From: Geobacter sp.
Lineage (GTDB): Bacteria; Desulfobacterota; Desulfuromonadia; Geobacterales; Geobacteraceae
Length of the DNA: 8,693 bases
Assembly: GCA_003857395.1 (NCBI GenBank)
Contig: RPRC01000245.1
Span: 1 to 8,693, forward strand
Direction of reading: 5' to 3'
The translations under genes were made by a program, and so were the position numbers. Positions 1-5,502 of this stretch are shown here, piece after piece. Positions within the stretch are counted from its first letter, which is position 1; every line of letters starts with the position of its first letter. The notes under the pieces are model-generated. The model saw nothing but the letters and a program-made list of their open reading frames with translations. It made no database searches and was not told the origin of the DNA.

Positions 1-111
1 ACCGCCTCAAAAATGAGGATAGAGTGGGCATGAGCCGTATACGAGGCCCGTACGTACGGTTCTGTGAGAGGGATGAGGCGGGCATGATCAGCTCGCCTCA
101 CCCTACTCGAT
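1..111 (+). mobile_element. Group II intron, 3' end (domains V and VI)
   Basis: This is the catalytic 3' end of a bacterial group II intron; the rest, including any maturase, lies left of the window. Domain V is at 32-62. GAGCCGTA (32-39) pairs with TACGGTTC (55-62), a 2-nt CG bulge lies at 53-54, and a short upper helix TACG/CGTA carries the tip loop. Domain VI follows: GGG (70-72) pairs with CCC (101-103), and TGAGGCG (74-80) pairs with CGCCTCA (94-100). A105, 7 nt from the end, is the expected branch-point region. The element ends in CTACTCGAT at about 111, a usual terminal sequence of these introns. A small hairpin CCTCA-AAAA-TGAGG (5-18) precedes domain V. The intron has the same orientation as the cassettes to its right. 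Domain identity is read from the sequence; the exact 3' splice junction is inferred. Confidence 0.88.
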
Positions 112-144
112 CCCGATTGAGCAAAGGGATCGGAAGGAAGAAAA

Positions 145-369
145 ATGGCGAGACGTAAAATGACTCCTGCAAAGAAAAGAGAAAAGAAGAAACGCCACGA
201 GGCGTTTATGACCATATTCATCAACGGGAAGCAAAAGAGAGTTAAACGCCCACCGACAATTGATGGCATTGATATAGAAGATTTTATTGAAAGAAACGCG
301 GACCCAATATGGCTCCACCAAAACGAGATGTGGGAGTACATTGTTACAGACCCGCTGGAAAAAGAGTGA
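145..369 (+). CDS. Small basic hypothetical protein (74 aa)
   Basis: I do not recognise a named family. A purine-rich ribosome-binding site (GGAAGGAAG, about 131-139) precedes the ATG at good distance. The first 40 residues are strongly basic: a run of Arg and Lys begins at residue 3 and continues through KKREKKKRH, and a second cluster, KQKRVKR, lies near residue 33. The second half is acidic and aromatic, containing an IDGIDIEDFIERNADPIWLH segment. It has no signal peptide or membrane segment. The basic half suggests a nucleic-acid-binding or ribosome-associated protein, but that is inference from composition. The gene starts 28 nt after the proposed cassette boundary, typical for the leading gene of an integron cassette. 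It ends 37 nt before the convergent antitoxin gene, with no clear terminator between. Confidence 0.72.
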   Translation: MARRKMTPAKKREKKKRHEAFMTIFINGKQKRVKRPPTIDGIDIEDFIERNADPIWLHQNEMWEYIVTDPLEKE

Positions 370-406
370 ACAGTACCCTCAATCAGAAGCTTGTACTTCC
401 CGCGTA

Positions 407-718
407 TCAGGCGGCGAGCAGTTCTTTTAAAATCTCCGGGTTTTTAATCGCAATGGTGATGAGGGATTTCGCCGCGCCTGACGGCGTCCGGCGCCCTTGC
501 TCCCATTCCTGGAGAGTTCGCAAGGATACGCCGAGCAAATGAGCAAATTCACTCTGGGAGAGCCCAATCTTGAGGCGGGCTGACGCCAGAGGGGAAACAT
601 CAATGGTGGAAACCCTCCCAGCCTTGCCGGACTTGATATCACGCACAGCTTGGAGCAGTTCCTCGCCGATGTTTCGCTTTGCATCTCGTTCACGCAGTTC
701 TTTTTCATCGAGCGGCAT
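407..718 (-). CDS. higA: HigA2-like HTH antitoxin
   Basis: This is the antitoxin of a type II toxin-antitoxin pair: it should neutralise the adjacent RNase and repress their shared promoter. The 103-residue protein has an N-terminal charged region (residues 1-38, probably the toxin-binding arm). An XRE/Cro-type helix-turn-helix follows at about 45-90, with the recognition segment SQSEFAHLLGVSLRTLQEWE and the diagnostic QGRRTPSG turn. This layout matches the HigA2/NadS group, in which the DNA-binding domain is C-terminal. The ATG at 718 overlaps the 3' end of the toxin gene by 14 nt and has a strong GAGGAG site inside the toxin gene, so the pair is probably translationally coupled. The toxin-first order is typical of hig modules. 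The module is reversed relative to the cassette and relies on its own promoter. Confidence 0.9.
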   Translation of the reverse strand: MPLDEKELRERDAKRNIGEELLQAVRDIKSGKAGRVSTIDVSPLASARLKIGLSQSEFAHLLGVSLRTLQEWEQGRRTPSGAAKSLITIAIKNPEILKELLAA

Positions 719-1025
719 GTTCCATCTCCTCTTTTAGTGCCTTGAGAATATGGCCGGGGATACTATCAATCGCACTTTTTGCATATATTACAAGCAACCA
801 AATTTCTCCGGCTTCTGTGCGGACAAAATATAGAACCCTGACGCCGCCACTCTTGCCTGTTCCACGACGGTTCCAGCGAACCTTGCGAACACCACCGGAA
901 CCGCGTACCACAGCGCCCACACCAAGATTGGCTGCAAGAAATAATTGGAAAGCCCTGTACTCGTCGTCGGTCAGGTAATCATGAACCTGTTTTGTGAAAA
1001 GCGGCGACTCGACAAAAGTGACCAT
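705..1025 (-). CDS. higB: HigB2/RelE-type mRNA interferase toxin
   Basis: This is a RelE/HigB2-like toxin, a family of ribosome-dependent mRNA endonucleases. From the ATG at 1025 it is 106 residues, beginning MVTFVESPLF. It carries the family hallmarks: an N-terminal FxES-LF segment; a GSGGVRKVRW strand; the basic glycine loop RRGTGKSGGVRVLYF, which holds the catalytic basic residues in this family; and a closing LLVIYAKS strand. The overall pattern resembles Vibrio cholerae HigB2. An in-frame ATG at 1043 would add six residues (MPYSKR), but it lies upstream of the +1 predicted from the promoter at 1032-1059, so I prefer 1025. That would make the message leaderless or nearly so. The gene is followed by and overlaps the antitoxin gene. 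It appears intact. Confidence 0.9.
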   Translation of the reverse strand: MVTFVESPLFTKQVHDYLTDDEYRAFQLFLAANLGVGAVVRGSGGVRKVRWNRRGTGKSGGVRVLYFVRTEAGEIWLLVIYAKSAIDSIPGHILKALKEEMEHAAR

Positions 1026-1031
1026 GCGCTT

Positions 1032-1059
1032 ACTATACGGCATTGACGTATAAAGTCAA
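1032..1059 (-). promoter_or_regulatory. higBA promoter with nested operator palindromes
   Basis: On the - strand there is a -35 TTGACT (1059-1054), a 16-bp spacer and a -10 TATAGT (1037-1032), giving a start near 1025, at the toxin's ATG. Two interleaved inverted repeats cover the promoter: TTGAC/GTCAA (1043-1047 and 1055-1059) and TATACG/CGTATA (1034-1039 and 1047-1052), each with a 7-bp spacer. Autorepression by the HigA-type antitoxin through such palindromes is the usual arrangement. Binding to these particular repeats is inferred. Confidence 0.6.
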
Positions 1060-1084
1060 CTCATAAGTTTGAAAACAACAAAGT

Positions 1085-1134
1085 GCTCAACAAAGCACAA
1101 CACCGGTCAAGCCGGTGTGCTCTCAGCGTTGGGC
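1085..1134 (+). other. attC recombination site of cassette 1
   Basis: This is a short integron attC site. R'' is GCTCAAC (1085-1091), fitting RYYYAAC. R' is GTTGGGC (1128-1134), fitting GTTRRRY, with strand exchange expected between G1128 and T1129. Between them an imperfect palindrome folds. CACCGG (1101-1106) pairs with CCGGTG (1112-1117) around a 5-nt loop, and AGCA (1094-1097) pairs with TGCT (1118-1121). CAA (1098-1100) stays unpaired on one side, which is the extrahelical feature that directs IntI to one strand. The CTCAGCGTT 3' flank also resembles the 3' side of classical 59-base elements. Confidence 0.85.
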
Positions 1135-2335
1135 GACAGTGAACGTAAGATAGGAGCATGACATTGTTCAGTAAATTCTTTAAGGCCACAGAACTTGCTT
1201 TGAAGGTGGATCAAGATTGCACCACAATTGGTAATTCTCAACGGCATGTTTCGCCCCCAAAATCCAGAGGTGGAGCGATAGTCTTCGAAGACGCTCAGGA
1301 ACTGATCGATTTTTTTGATGTTGAGTTCAAAAGTGTTCCAGCCGGTTTTGTGTTCGAGCAGGGCGGGTATCTGGCACAAGAGCCGAGGGGCTGGGAGCTG
1401 TATGTGCCGAGGAAGTCGGTGCGGCTGCAGCTGCCGAGCGATACGGACAAATTGAATGATATTAATTTTGGATTTTACGGGATGAACTGTGCCGGGGAAG
1501 AAGGGATCCTGCTGAAAGTCAGCACGCGAAGCAATTCCTATGTTCAAGCACGGTTGCCACAAAACGGAGTAATGCTGCAAGGGGCACCGGTGTTACAGAC
1601 GAAGTTCCTGCGCGCCAGCGAGTTTGTATTACACAACGGTGAAAGTGTTGCGGAGTTCGTATTAAAGCTGGGCCATAGCGGCGACCTGGCCGGTATTGAT
1701 GCCGCAAGATTGAGGGAGATGTTGGCGGAGGCCAAGTATATAGAACCGGAGATCGACAATATCAGCGGAGAAATCACGGATGAATACAAGTATGTGCCGC
1801 TGGTGCTGGAGATCGAGGCGTTGGCCTCGCCGAGGGAAATTCTGCATGGTCTGAACTGGCGGAGAGCGAACCGGACGAACAAGTATGTGCATACGCACTT
1901 CCCGACCCGGAAGGAAAACAACTGGAACCGGCTGATCCAGCAGCGTTTGGAAGGCGAAGAGCGTGACGAGTTGAATACGCCGCCGGATATATTTGGGTTA
2001 AGAGCGGATATGCAGAAGTTGGAAGCGCCCAAGGGGGCGAGCTCGTCCATCATTACCTTTGAGCTTGACCGGGCGCCGAGAATTCTGCGGACATTCATGT
2101 TGGATCTGCTCAGCGCACAGGAACAAGAGCAGCTGTTCAGTCTGGCAAAGCAGCATTATTTGACATTGGAAAAAGATACGAGTGAGTATTACGAGGAAGA
2201 CCTGGATGAAGTGGTTGCATTTTATAAGTTGGTTCGGAAAGCAACCGTTACGGGATTGCCGGATATTCGACAAAATTGAGAAGTGCCCAACAAAACAATC
2301 CAGCGGACGTCTTACAGCCGCCGCTGATTTAGTCG
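1129..2335 (+). mobile_element. Integron gene cassette 2
   Basis: The cassette starts TTGGGC (1129-1134), and its own attC R'' box is GCCCAAC (2285-2291). G plus TTGGGC is the exact reverse complement of that box, so the two ends fit as one former circle. This is strong internal evidence that the unit is a true cassette. It carries a single 373-codon gene filling nearly all its length, with 29 nt before the gene and only 5 nt between its stop and the R'' box. Confidence 0.85.
1158..2279 (+). CDS. Cassette-borne protein of unknown function (373 aa)
   Basis: I do not recognise a family. The protein is soluble in appearance: no signal peptide and no membrane segment. The N-terminal 170 residues look beta-rich with many short aromatic and glycine strands, for example GGYLAQEPRGWELYVP and FGFYGMNCAGEEG. 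From about residue 175 it becomes helical and charged, with a central block rich in Arg, Asn and aromatic residues (LNWRRANRTNKYVHTHFPTR) and a C-terminal acidic helical tail (EYYEEDLDEV). The ATG at 1158 follows AGGAG with only one base between, which is very tight. A TTG at 1164 would have ideal 7-nt spacing and could be the true start, two codons shorter. An in-frame stop at 1146 rules out a longer form. Being alone in a cassette beside a toxin-antitoxin cassette makes a defence or stress role possible, but nothing in the sequence proves it. Confidence 0.8.
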   Translation: MTLFSKFFKATELALKVDQDCTTIGNSQRHVSPPKSRGGAIVFEDAQELIDFFDVEFKSVPAGFVFEQGGYLAQEPRGWELYVPRKSVRLQLPSDTDKLNDINFGFYGMNCAGEEGILLKVSTRSNSYVQARLPQNGVMLQGAPVLQTKFLRASEFVLHNGESVAEFVLKLGHSGDLAGIDAARLREMLAEAKYIEPEIDNISGEITDEYKYVPLVLEIEALASPREILHGLNWRRANRTNKYVHTHFPTRKENNWNRLIQQRLEGEERDELNTPPDIFGLRADMQKLEAPKGASSSIITFELDRAPRILRTFMLDLLSAQEQEQLFSLAKQHYLTLEKDTSEYYEEDLDEVVAFYKLVRKATVTGLPDIRQN

Positions 2336-2341
2336 TTGAAC
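2285..2341 (+). other. attC recombination site of cassette 2
   Basis: R'' is GCCCAAC (2285-2291) and R' is GTTGAAC (2335-2341), with the crossover expected between G2335 and T2336. The inner stem CAGCGG (2301-2306) / CCGCTG (2321-2326) is extended by AAT (2297-2299) / ATT (2327-2329), leaving C2300 extrahelical, a standard attC asymmetry. R'' and R' do not match each other perfectly because the TTGAAC half belongs to the next cassette. R'' instead matches the start of its own cassette at 1129. Confidence 0.85.
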
Positions 2342-2689
2342 CACTGAAACAAAGAGGATAGTCACAAATGGGGCTTTTTTTATCGCTGCTGGATCGTCAT
2401 CACAAAACCGAGATAAGACTTTAGACAAGCCCCACCCTATCGATTTAATTTGTAACTATCTTGACGCCGAGCAAGCAGAGAATTTACGGCAACACTTCTC
2501 CAATGATGAAAACGTTTATCTTTGGGGGGCAAATGAACGATCATTTGAAGACTTATCGAAAGTGAAGAAGGGTGAGTACGTCGTTGACGTCAAAAACGCC
2601 GTAGTTGATCAAATATTCACTTTTTGCTTTTTTATAAAAACAAAAAACACGAGACTGCAAGAATACGTGGGCTGGGACAAAGAAAAACC
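2336..2689 (+). mobile_element. Integron gene cassette 3, truncated by IS
   Basis: It begins with TTGAAC after the attC crossover. Its own attC should contain GTTCAAC, but no such site occurs before the IS boundary at about 2690, so the distal end of the cassette has been lost. It is visibly more AT-rich than the backbone genes on the right of the window. It carries one gene in cassette orientation. Confidence 0.7.
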
Positions 2690-2723
2690 CAGCAGTGTCC
2701 GGTTTAAGAATTGCAGATTCTGA
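2368..2723 (+). pseudogene. Frameshifted, IS-truncated cassette gene (possible PUA/EVE-like fold)
   Basis: A ribosome-binding site (AGAGGA, 2352-2357) precedes the ATG at 2368, but this frame stops at 2422 after 18 codons. A second frame is open from before 2370 to a TGA at 2721-2723 and reads like a real protein, yet has no usable start. Adding one T to the T7 run at 2375-2381 joins them into one frame beginning MGLFFIAAGSSS. The body contains NYLDAEQAENLRQHF, a VYLWGANERSF strand, KKGEYVVDV and a final QEYVGWDKEKP. From about 2690 the codons come from the IS inverted repeat, so the native C-terminus is missing. The W-G...KGEYVV...GWD pattern loosely recalls PUA/EVE-type small domains found next to restriction enzymes. 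That resemblance is weak and I would not name it. Confidence 0.6.
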
Positions 2724-3726
2724 ATTATGATGAATCCATGCAATCATCTTGCTCTTTGATATCAGCAAGTATCTCTAAAAGTTCATTGCGGATCTTGATC
2801 CTGAGTTCCCGTACTCGTGAGATACTGACTCGTTCATTATGCTCCTCATGGCAGTAGATGGCCAGAAGCAGGTAGGTAATGAGGCCGCCAAGCATTTGAG
2901 CCATGAGGCCATGGGCACTTCTCGCAATTACATGGTAGACATTGAGATGTTGCTTCCACCAACTGAAAAACTTCTCGATGTCCCAGCGAAGCTTGTAGAC
3001 AAAGGCAATCTGTTCGGCTGTCAGCTCAAAACGATCAGTGGCGACATAGTACTCAACCTGGTCAATGCGATAACCAACGACACGAAGCGGTTTTTCAGTC
3101 TGGTTTTGCCCTTTTGTCCCGAGCAGAGCTGTCACATCAAGAAATATGTGGCTTCCTTCGGCAACAGAATGCTCGGTAATAATGGTTTTCCTGGTGCCCT
3201 TCTTGATTCGGATGACGAAGTGACGTCCTTCTGACTGATACTCGTCGAAATTCTTATGACACTGATAGTAACGGTCGGCAACCACCGTCTGCCCCGGATC
3301 AACAAGCTTTTTGACAAACGGCCTTTCATCAGCTTTACCAGCACTCAAAGCTATCCGTTCAGGGATACCCTGGTTAAGGTTGAATCCCAGATGTGCCTTT
3401 GATTTTTTGACACCGATCCGATAGTCAGCGAATTCCATTGTGGGAACGGCATCAATCAATGAGCCATCAACAGCAACAAGATTGCCAAGTTCGGCAGAGC
3501 AAATTGCAGACTGGATTGAAAAGACGCTTGAGCGAAAAAGGCTCAGAGCGCTTCTTCAGGGGGATGAAATGGCGCGGCATCATAACTCCAGTAAAATAGG
3601 GTAGTTACGAAATTCGCGCCGCCAGATTTTTCACTAAAAGTCAAGCAAAATATGTGGCAACTTGCTGCTTTTATTCTGTTTTTAAAGAGCTACACCTTAG
3701 TGCAATTTTCTAACCGGACACTGCTG
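2690..3726 (-). mobile_element. IS4-type insertion sequence remnant
   Basis: The ends are terminal inverted repeats. CAGCAGTGTCCGGTT is read inward from 2690 on the + strand and inward from 3726 on the - strand, identical over 15 bp and then partly matching as far as a shared AATTGCA. The outer limits could be 3 bp further in at each end (2693-3723). The element encodes a damaged DDE transposase on the - strand. At about 1.03 kb it is short for this group. There is no target-site duplication: flanks AAGAAAAACC on the left and ATATCTGGTA on the right do not match. A gene fragment lies on each side, so the element marks a rearrangement rather than a clean insertion. Confidence 0.85.
2725..3583 (-). 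pseudogene. IS4-family DDE transposase, N-terminus damaged
   Basis: The catalytic core is readable from about 3540 down to the stop at 2725. The first Asp is in VAVDGSLIDA, the second in TVVADRYYQC and the Glu in YKLRWDIEKFF, the Y-(2)-R-(3)-E signature region of IS4-type enzymes. The core frame has no proper start. It runs into an in-frame TGA at 3562-3560, and the best initiation site, ATGATG at 3583-3578 behind CTGGAG, is in another frame (MPRHFIPLKKRSE). The roughly 100 residues that normally lie before the first Asp are mostly missing. An internal deletion with a frameshift is therefore likely and the copy should be inactive on its own. Confidence 0.82.
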
Positions 3727-4383
3727 ATATCTGGTAAAGATAGTTGGCGATGAAGTGCGTGGTGATCCTGTTTTCCCTGGTCAAGCCGCAGCCGTCGGCG
3801 ATGATCGCCTCTCCGGAGGGGAGATCCAGGCTGTCGAGGAAACTGCACACCGCCCTGTTACCCTTGGCGCGGGTCCCGGGTGACCCGAAACGCCGCTCTC
3901 CCAGGGAATCCGCGAAGTTTTGCGCCGTCACGTTCCTGCTGTGCACGTTCATGTCGTGCAGAATGTTGAAAAGTTCCTGTTTGTTCCTGATTTCCACGGA
4001 ATGCCTGGCAATTTTATAGGTTTTTTTTCTGCTCTTGCGTCTCTTTTTCCCTCTGGCGGTAACGGCCTTACGCACGGTCACGACTTTACACACCGTTCCG
4101 CCCTGGTCGGCGTAATCGAGGACGGCACCAGTGATAAGGAGCTTCATCAGCGAAGCGGGAACAAGTCGTTCCCGTAATGAATTGCCCGTTTCCAACACCT
4201 GCTTGCCCGTTTCCAAGTCGACCACGGTCAGTGCCCACTCGGTGTTTGCAGGCAGGAAGGGCTCCAGGAGCTTTCCCAAGTCACGGTCGGGTTCATACCC
4301 CTGGACCGGGCTCACGGCGGATGAAAAAATGATCAGCACTATGACGACGACACTCTTCAGCATTGTTTTTCGTAAAAAAACAT
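3710..4383 (-). pseudogene. Compact PBP4/S13-type D-Ala-D-Ala peptidase, 3' end lost at IS
   Basis: This was a periplasmic penicillin-binding D-alanyl-D-alanine carboxypeptidase/endopeptidase that trims peptidoglycan. From the ATG at 4363 it has a signal peptide (hydrophobic VVVIVLIIFSSAV), the serine motif SLMK at residues 71-74, the SxN motif SRN at 142-144 and the family block DGCGLTRENRIT at 190-201. The KTG motif that completes the active site is absent, because the last codons (AVSG, then stop) come from the IS inverted repeat at about 3726. The spacing between SLMK and SRN is much shorter than in E. coli PBP4 and includes a very basic stretch (GKKRRKSRKK). The ATG at 4363 has no good ribosome site. 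An ATG at 4383 sits behind GAGGAG but is one base out of frame across an A7 run (4374-4380). Adding one base gives a better signal peptide start, MFFLRKTMLKS. It lies just downstream of the glycosylase gene, same strand. Confidence 0.82.
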
Positions 4384-4409
4384 GGTTGACATCTCCTCTT
4401 GCGGAATCG

Positions 4410-5126
4410 TCAGAATTCGATTCCCTGGTCCCGGAACTGGTCTAGGACAATGTTCTCCCAGCCTTTGTTTGCAGCGGGGGAGGCGGGGCTCGGATGAAGA
4501 ATTTTTCCTACTTGCACGCCGCTCTCCTTGAGAATTTCCTTTGCCCGTTCTTCGGCGAAATTGCCGATGCCGATGACCTTCGCCGGCCCGATATGTTCGA
4601 TACACCTGCGCAGTGCGCTGTCGCAGGCATCCAGCAAGGGCGCTCTTTCCCCACTTTTCAGCTTGTCGGGGGTAATGTTCCTGCCGTCGGCATCGAGAAA
4701 AAGGAGCGGACAGTAATTAACGACGAAGAAGCGCTCGAAAAACCTCTCCGGCGTTCCGCACCGTTCCCGGAACAGCCCCCAGAGGCGGCGGCCGCTCACT
4801 TCGCTCCGCCGGCAGTGGAAGCCTTCGATCCGCTTCTTCGGGTGTTCCGGTTGCGGCTTGTCCACGTCCCCGTCGATGCCCAGCCAGTTCTTCACTATGC
4901 TGATTTCTCCGAAGGGCACGCCGGTCTGGGCCATTCCCCACGGGCCCGGGTTCATACCGACAAAAACCGCCTCTCTGCCGCCGCCACCGTAACGGGAGAG
5001 GTATTGAACATGGGGTTTGCGGGCATAGACAAGCGGGTTGTACACGTAGGCCACCGGCGATGAAAACTGGAGAAGACGCAAGTCCTCAACCAGACGGTCC
5101 GTAATTTCCAGCAGTTTTCCTCCCAT
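4410..5126 (-). CDS. SMUG1-type uracil-DNA glycosylase
   Basis: This is a single-strand-selective monofunctional uracil-DNA glycosylase of the SMUG1 family, which removes uracil and oxidised pyrimidines from DNA as the first step of base excision repair. From the ATG at 5126 it has 238 residues, a normal bacterial SMUG1 length. Motif 1, GMNPGPWGMAQTGVPFG (57-73), is nearly the vertebrate sequence, including the catalytic-loop Asn. NYCPL (137-141) supplies the uracil-recognising Asn. Motif 2, HPSPASPAANKGW (211-223), carries the conserved His and the DNA-wedge loop. GGTGGAG lies about 7 nt before this ATG, supporting it as a start. The frame is open further upstream, with a GTG at 5258 that adds an S4-like segment (see that entry), giving 282 residues. 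It is followed by the S13 peptidase gene, probably in one transcript. It appears intact. Confidence 0.9.
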   Translation of the reverse strand: MGGKLLEITDRLVEDLRLLQFSSPVAYVYNPLVYARKPHVQYLSRYGGGGREAVFVGMNPGPWGMAQTGVPFGEISIVKNWLGIDGDVDKPQPEHPKKRIEGFHCRRSEVSGRRLWGLFRERCGTPERFFERFFVVNYCPLLFLDADGRNITPDKLKSGERAPLLDACDSALRRCIEHIGPAKVIGIGNFAEERAKEILKESGVQVGKILHPSPASPAANKGWENIVLDQFRDQGIEF

Positions 5127-5258
5127 TTGTATCTCCACCTGGCTGTTTACCTTCACCAATCCTGCGCTGATCGTCATCTTCGCCTTGTCGCCGGAGGTCC
5201 CGGCGTTGATTGCTTTGAGAAAGCTACCGGGCATGCTGTGTTCGGTAGCGATCTGCAC
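5127..5258 (-). CDS. S4-like RNA-binding segment, in frame with the glycosylase
   Basis: The 44 codons upstream of the glycosylase ATG encode a recognisable S4 core of the YbcJ/YaaA type: FLKAINAGTSGDKAKMTIS, then AGLVKVNSQVEIQ. In small S4 proteins this helix-helix-strand unit continues with a GRKL-AGD turn and a last strand. Here it passes without a stop into GGKLLEITDRL of the glycosylase. The start is probably the GTG at 5258, whose G overlaps the TAG stop of another short frame (TAGTG). There are three readings: a true S4-glycosylase fusion; an S4 gene truncated onto its neighbour; or a separate S4 gene whose own end is hidden by a single-base error. On the last reading, one extra A before the ATG would give a QNGRKTAG tail ending soon after. 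The family call rests on motif pattern only. Confidence 0.5.
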
Positions 5259-5502
5259 TATCCGAGCCTTGCCTTGCGGTACAGCTGTTTGTCCGTCAGG
5301 TCTCGCGGGGTGGCTTCGATGTGTTTTTACCGTGCAAGAAATCCGTTACCGGGCAGACTAATTTGTATCATGGGGGGGTTTTTCCTATCAACCCTTTTCA
5401 TCGTGCCCGGGGCGATTGGGGGTATGCTTGTATTCTTTGATATTTAATGGTAGACCCCAGAGTGCTTTCCGTTGTCCGATTTCTTTCGCAACGATCTTAC
5501 CA
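5259..5502. other. Intergenic region between divergent genes, little content
   Basis: On the - strand, a short open stretch ends at 5258 with ATPRDLTDKQLYRKARLG. It looks protein-like but is closed by a stop 23 codons earlier, so it may be the tail of a decayed gene. On the + strand, an ATG at 5370 could encode a 25-residue hydrophobic peptide (MGGFFLSTLFIVPGAIGG and a few more residues), but it has no ribosome-binding site. I see no RNA gene or repeat here. Confidence 0.35.

Larger units (their letters stand above)
117..1128 (+). mobile_element. Integron gene cassette 1 (small ORF + reversed TA module)
   Basis: The right boundary is the crossover point inside the attC site at 1085-1134. The left boundary is inferred from TTGAGC at 117-122. 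This is the exact complement of the first six bases (GCTCAA) of the R'' box of this cassette's own attC (GCTCAAC, 1085-1091), as expected for a cassette that was once a closed circle. The base before it is A where attC sites normally have G, and the group II intron ends only 5 nt upstream, so this edge is less certain. The cassette carries a 74-codon gene in cassette orientation and a toxin-antitoxin pair on the opposite strand with its own promoter. Confidence 0.62.

Noticed and set aside
1107..1580. 157-codon - strand frame, and several others (1544-2098, 1998-2273) opposite the cassette 2 gene
   Set aside because: They are antisense shadows with no ribosome-binding site and unnatural composition; the + strand gene fills the cassette between two attC sites.
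2839..3234. 131-codon + strand frame inside the IS
   Set aside because: It is antisense to the transposase core, whose DDE motifs are clear.
2681..3736. Target-site duplication of the IS
   Set aside because: The sequences flanking either plausible IS boundary do not match.
4357..4383. Eight-codon peptide (MFFYEKQC) with a strong ribosome site overlapping the peptidase start, as a possible leader peptide
   Set aside because: A single missing base in the adjacent A7 run explains it better, since the corrected frame gives a normal signal peptide.
4494..5063. 189-codon + strand frame opposite the glycosylase
   Set aside because: It is antisense to clear SMUG1 motifs and has no start signals.
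5127..5447. 106-codon + strand frame
   Set aside because: It is largely antisense to the S4 segment, and the hydrophobic 25-residue tail from an internal ATG lacks a ribosome-binding site.
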